Assembly (NCBI GenBank): GCA_944323505.1
Contig: CALUST010000026.1
Location: 1-46,651, forward strand
DNA: 46,651 bases
From: an uncultured Bacteroidales bacterium
Lineage (GTDB): Bacteria; Bacteroidota; Bacteroidia; Bacteroidales; UBA932
Direction: 5' to 3'
The translations under genes and the position numbers were made by a program. A model generated the notes under the pieces. It ran no database searches and was not told where the DNA came from. It worked only from the letters and a program-made list of their open reading frames with translations. Shown here piece by piece: positions 46,631 to 46,651 of this stretch. Each line of letters begins with the position of its first letter. Positions within the stretch are counted from its first letter, which is position 1.

Positions 46631-46638
46631 CAAATATA
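46631..46638 (-). promoter_or_regulatory. Probable -7 box for the mmdA leader transcript
   Basis: TATATTTG on the minus strand at plus 46638-46631. The matching -33 element would lie beyond the window edge. No TAnnTTTG is seen closer to the mmdA start codon. Confidence 0.5.
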
Positions 46639-46651
46639 AATTCTTTTTTTC

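Overview
The window looks like chromosomal DNA of a gut- or rumen-type Bacteroidales bacterium. This rests on SusC/SusD pairs, GH97 and GH66 dextran-type enzymes, Omp28-related lipoproteins, DUF6029 and DUF6377 proteins, a Bacteroidetes-style acyl-CoA carboxylase operon, and repeated TAnnTTTG (-7) plus TTG (-33) promoters spaced 19-20 bp apart. I cannot fix the genus from sequence alone.

Region 1 (1-1850) is AT-rich. It carries two divergent HicA/HicB toxin-antitoxin modules, an 11-bp tandem repeat, a stop-interrupted minus-strand frame and a tRNA-Glu(CTC). It looks like the worn edge of an integrated element. Region 2 (1890-7066) is housekeeping: a small DMT/DUF486 membrane protein, a phosphoglucomutase/GlmM-type enzyme coupled to a divergent NamZ-like (DUF1343) protein, ribosomal protein L31 type B, and a lone secreted sialidase.

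Region 3 (7270-25637) is a long plus-strand block of exported proteins. A strong promoter precedes a 280-nt leader holding a possible 37-codon small ORF with a G8 tract. Then come a TlpA-like thioredoxin, a DUF6029 barrel, three tandem Omp28-type lipoproteins each with CxxC, and two large surface lipoproteins. After a terminator and intergenic repeat follow SusC, SusD, a subtilisin-like lipoprotein and a lipocalin-like lipoprotein. I read it as a candidate surface protein- or peptide-acquisition locus with thiol-redox partners. The function is inference.

Region 4 (25650-30540) is metH-metF, translationally coupled by an ATGA overlap, with a large imperfect palindrome upstream. Region 5 (30539-43193, minus) is a dextran/alpha-glucan utilization locus: DUF6377 regulator, SusC, SusD, SusE/F-like binding lipoprotein, GH66, GH97.

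Region 6 (43294-46638, minus) is an acyl-CoA carboxylase/decarboxylase operon: carboxyltransferase, a short membrane-segment-free OadG/MmdD-like protein, and a biotin carrier. It ends in a hairpin and is preceded by about 880 bp of repeat-rich, T-poor (mRNA sense) sequence, which is probably transcribed as leader.
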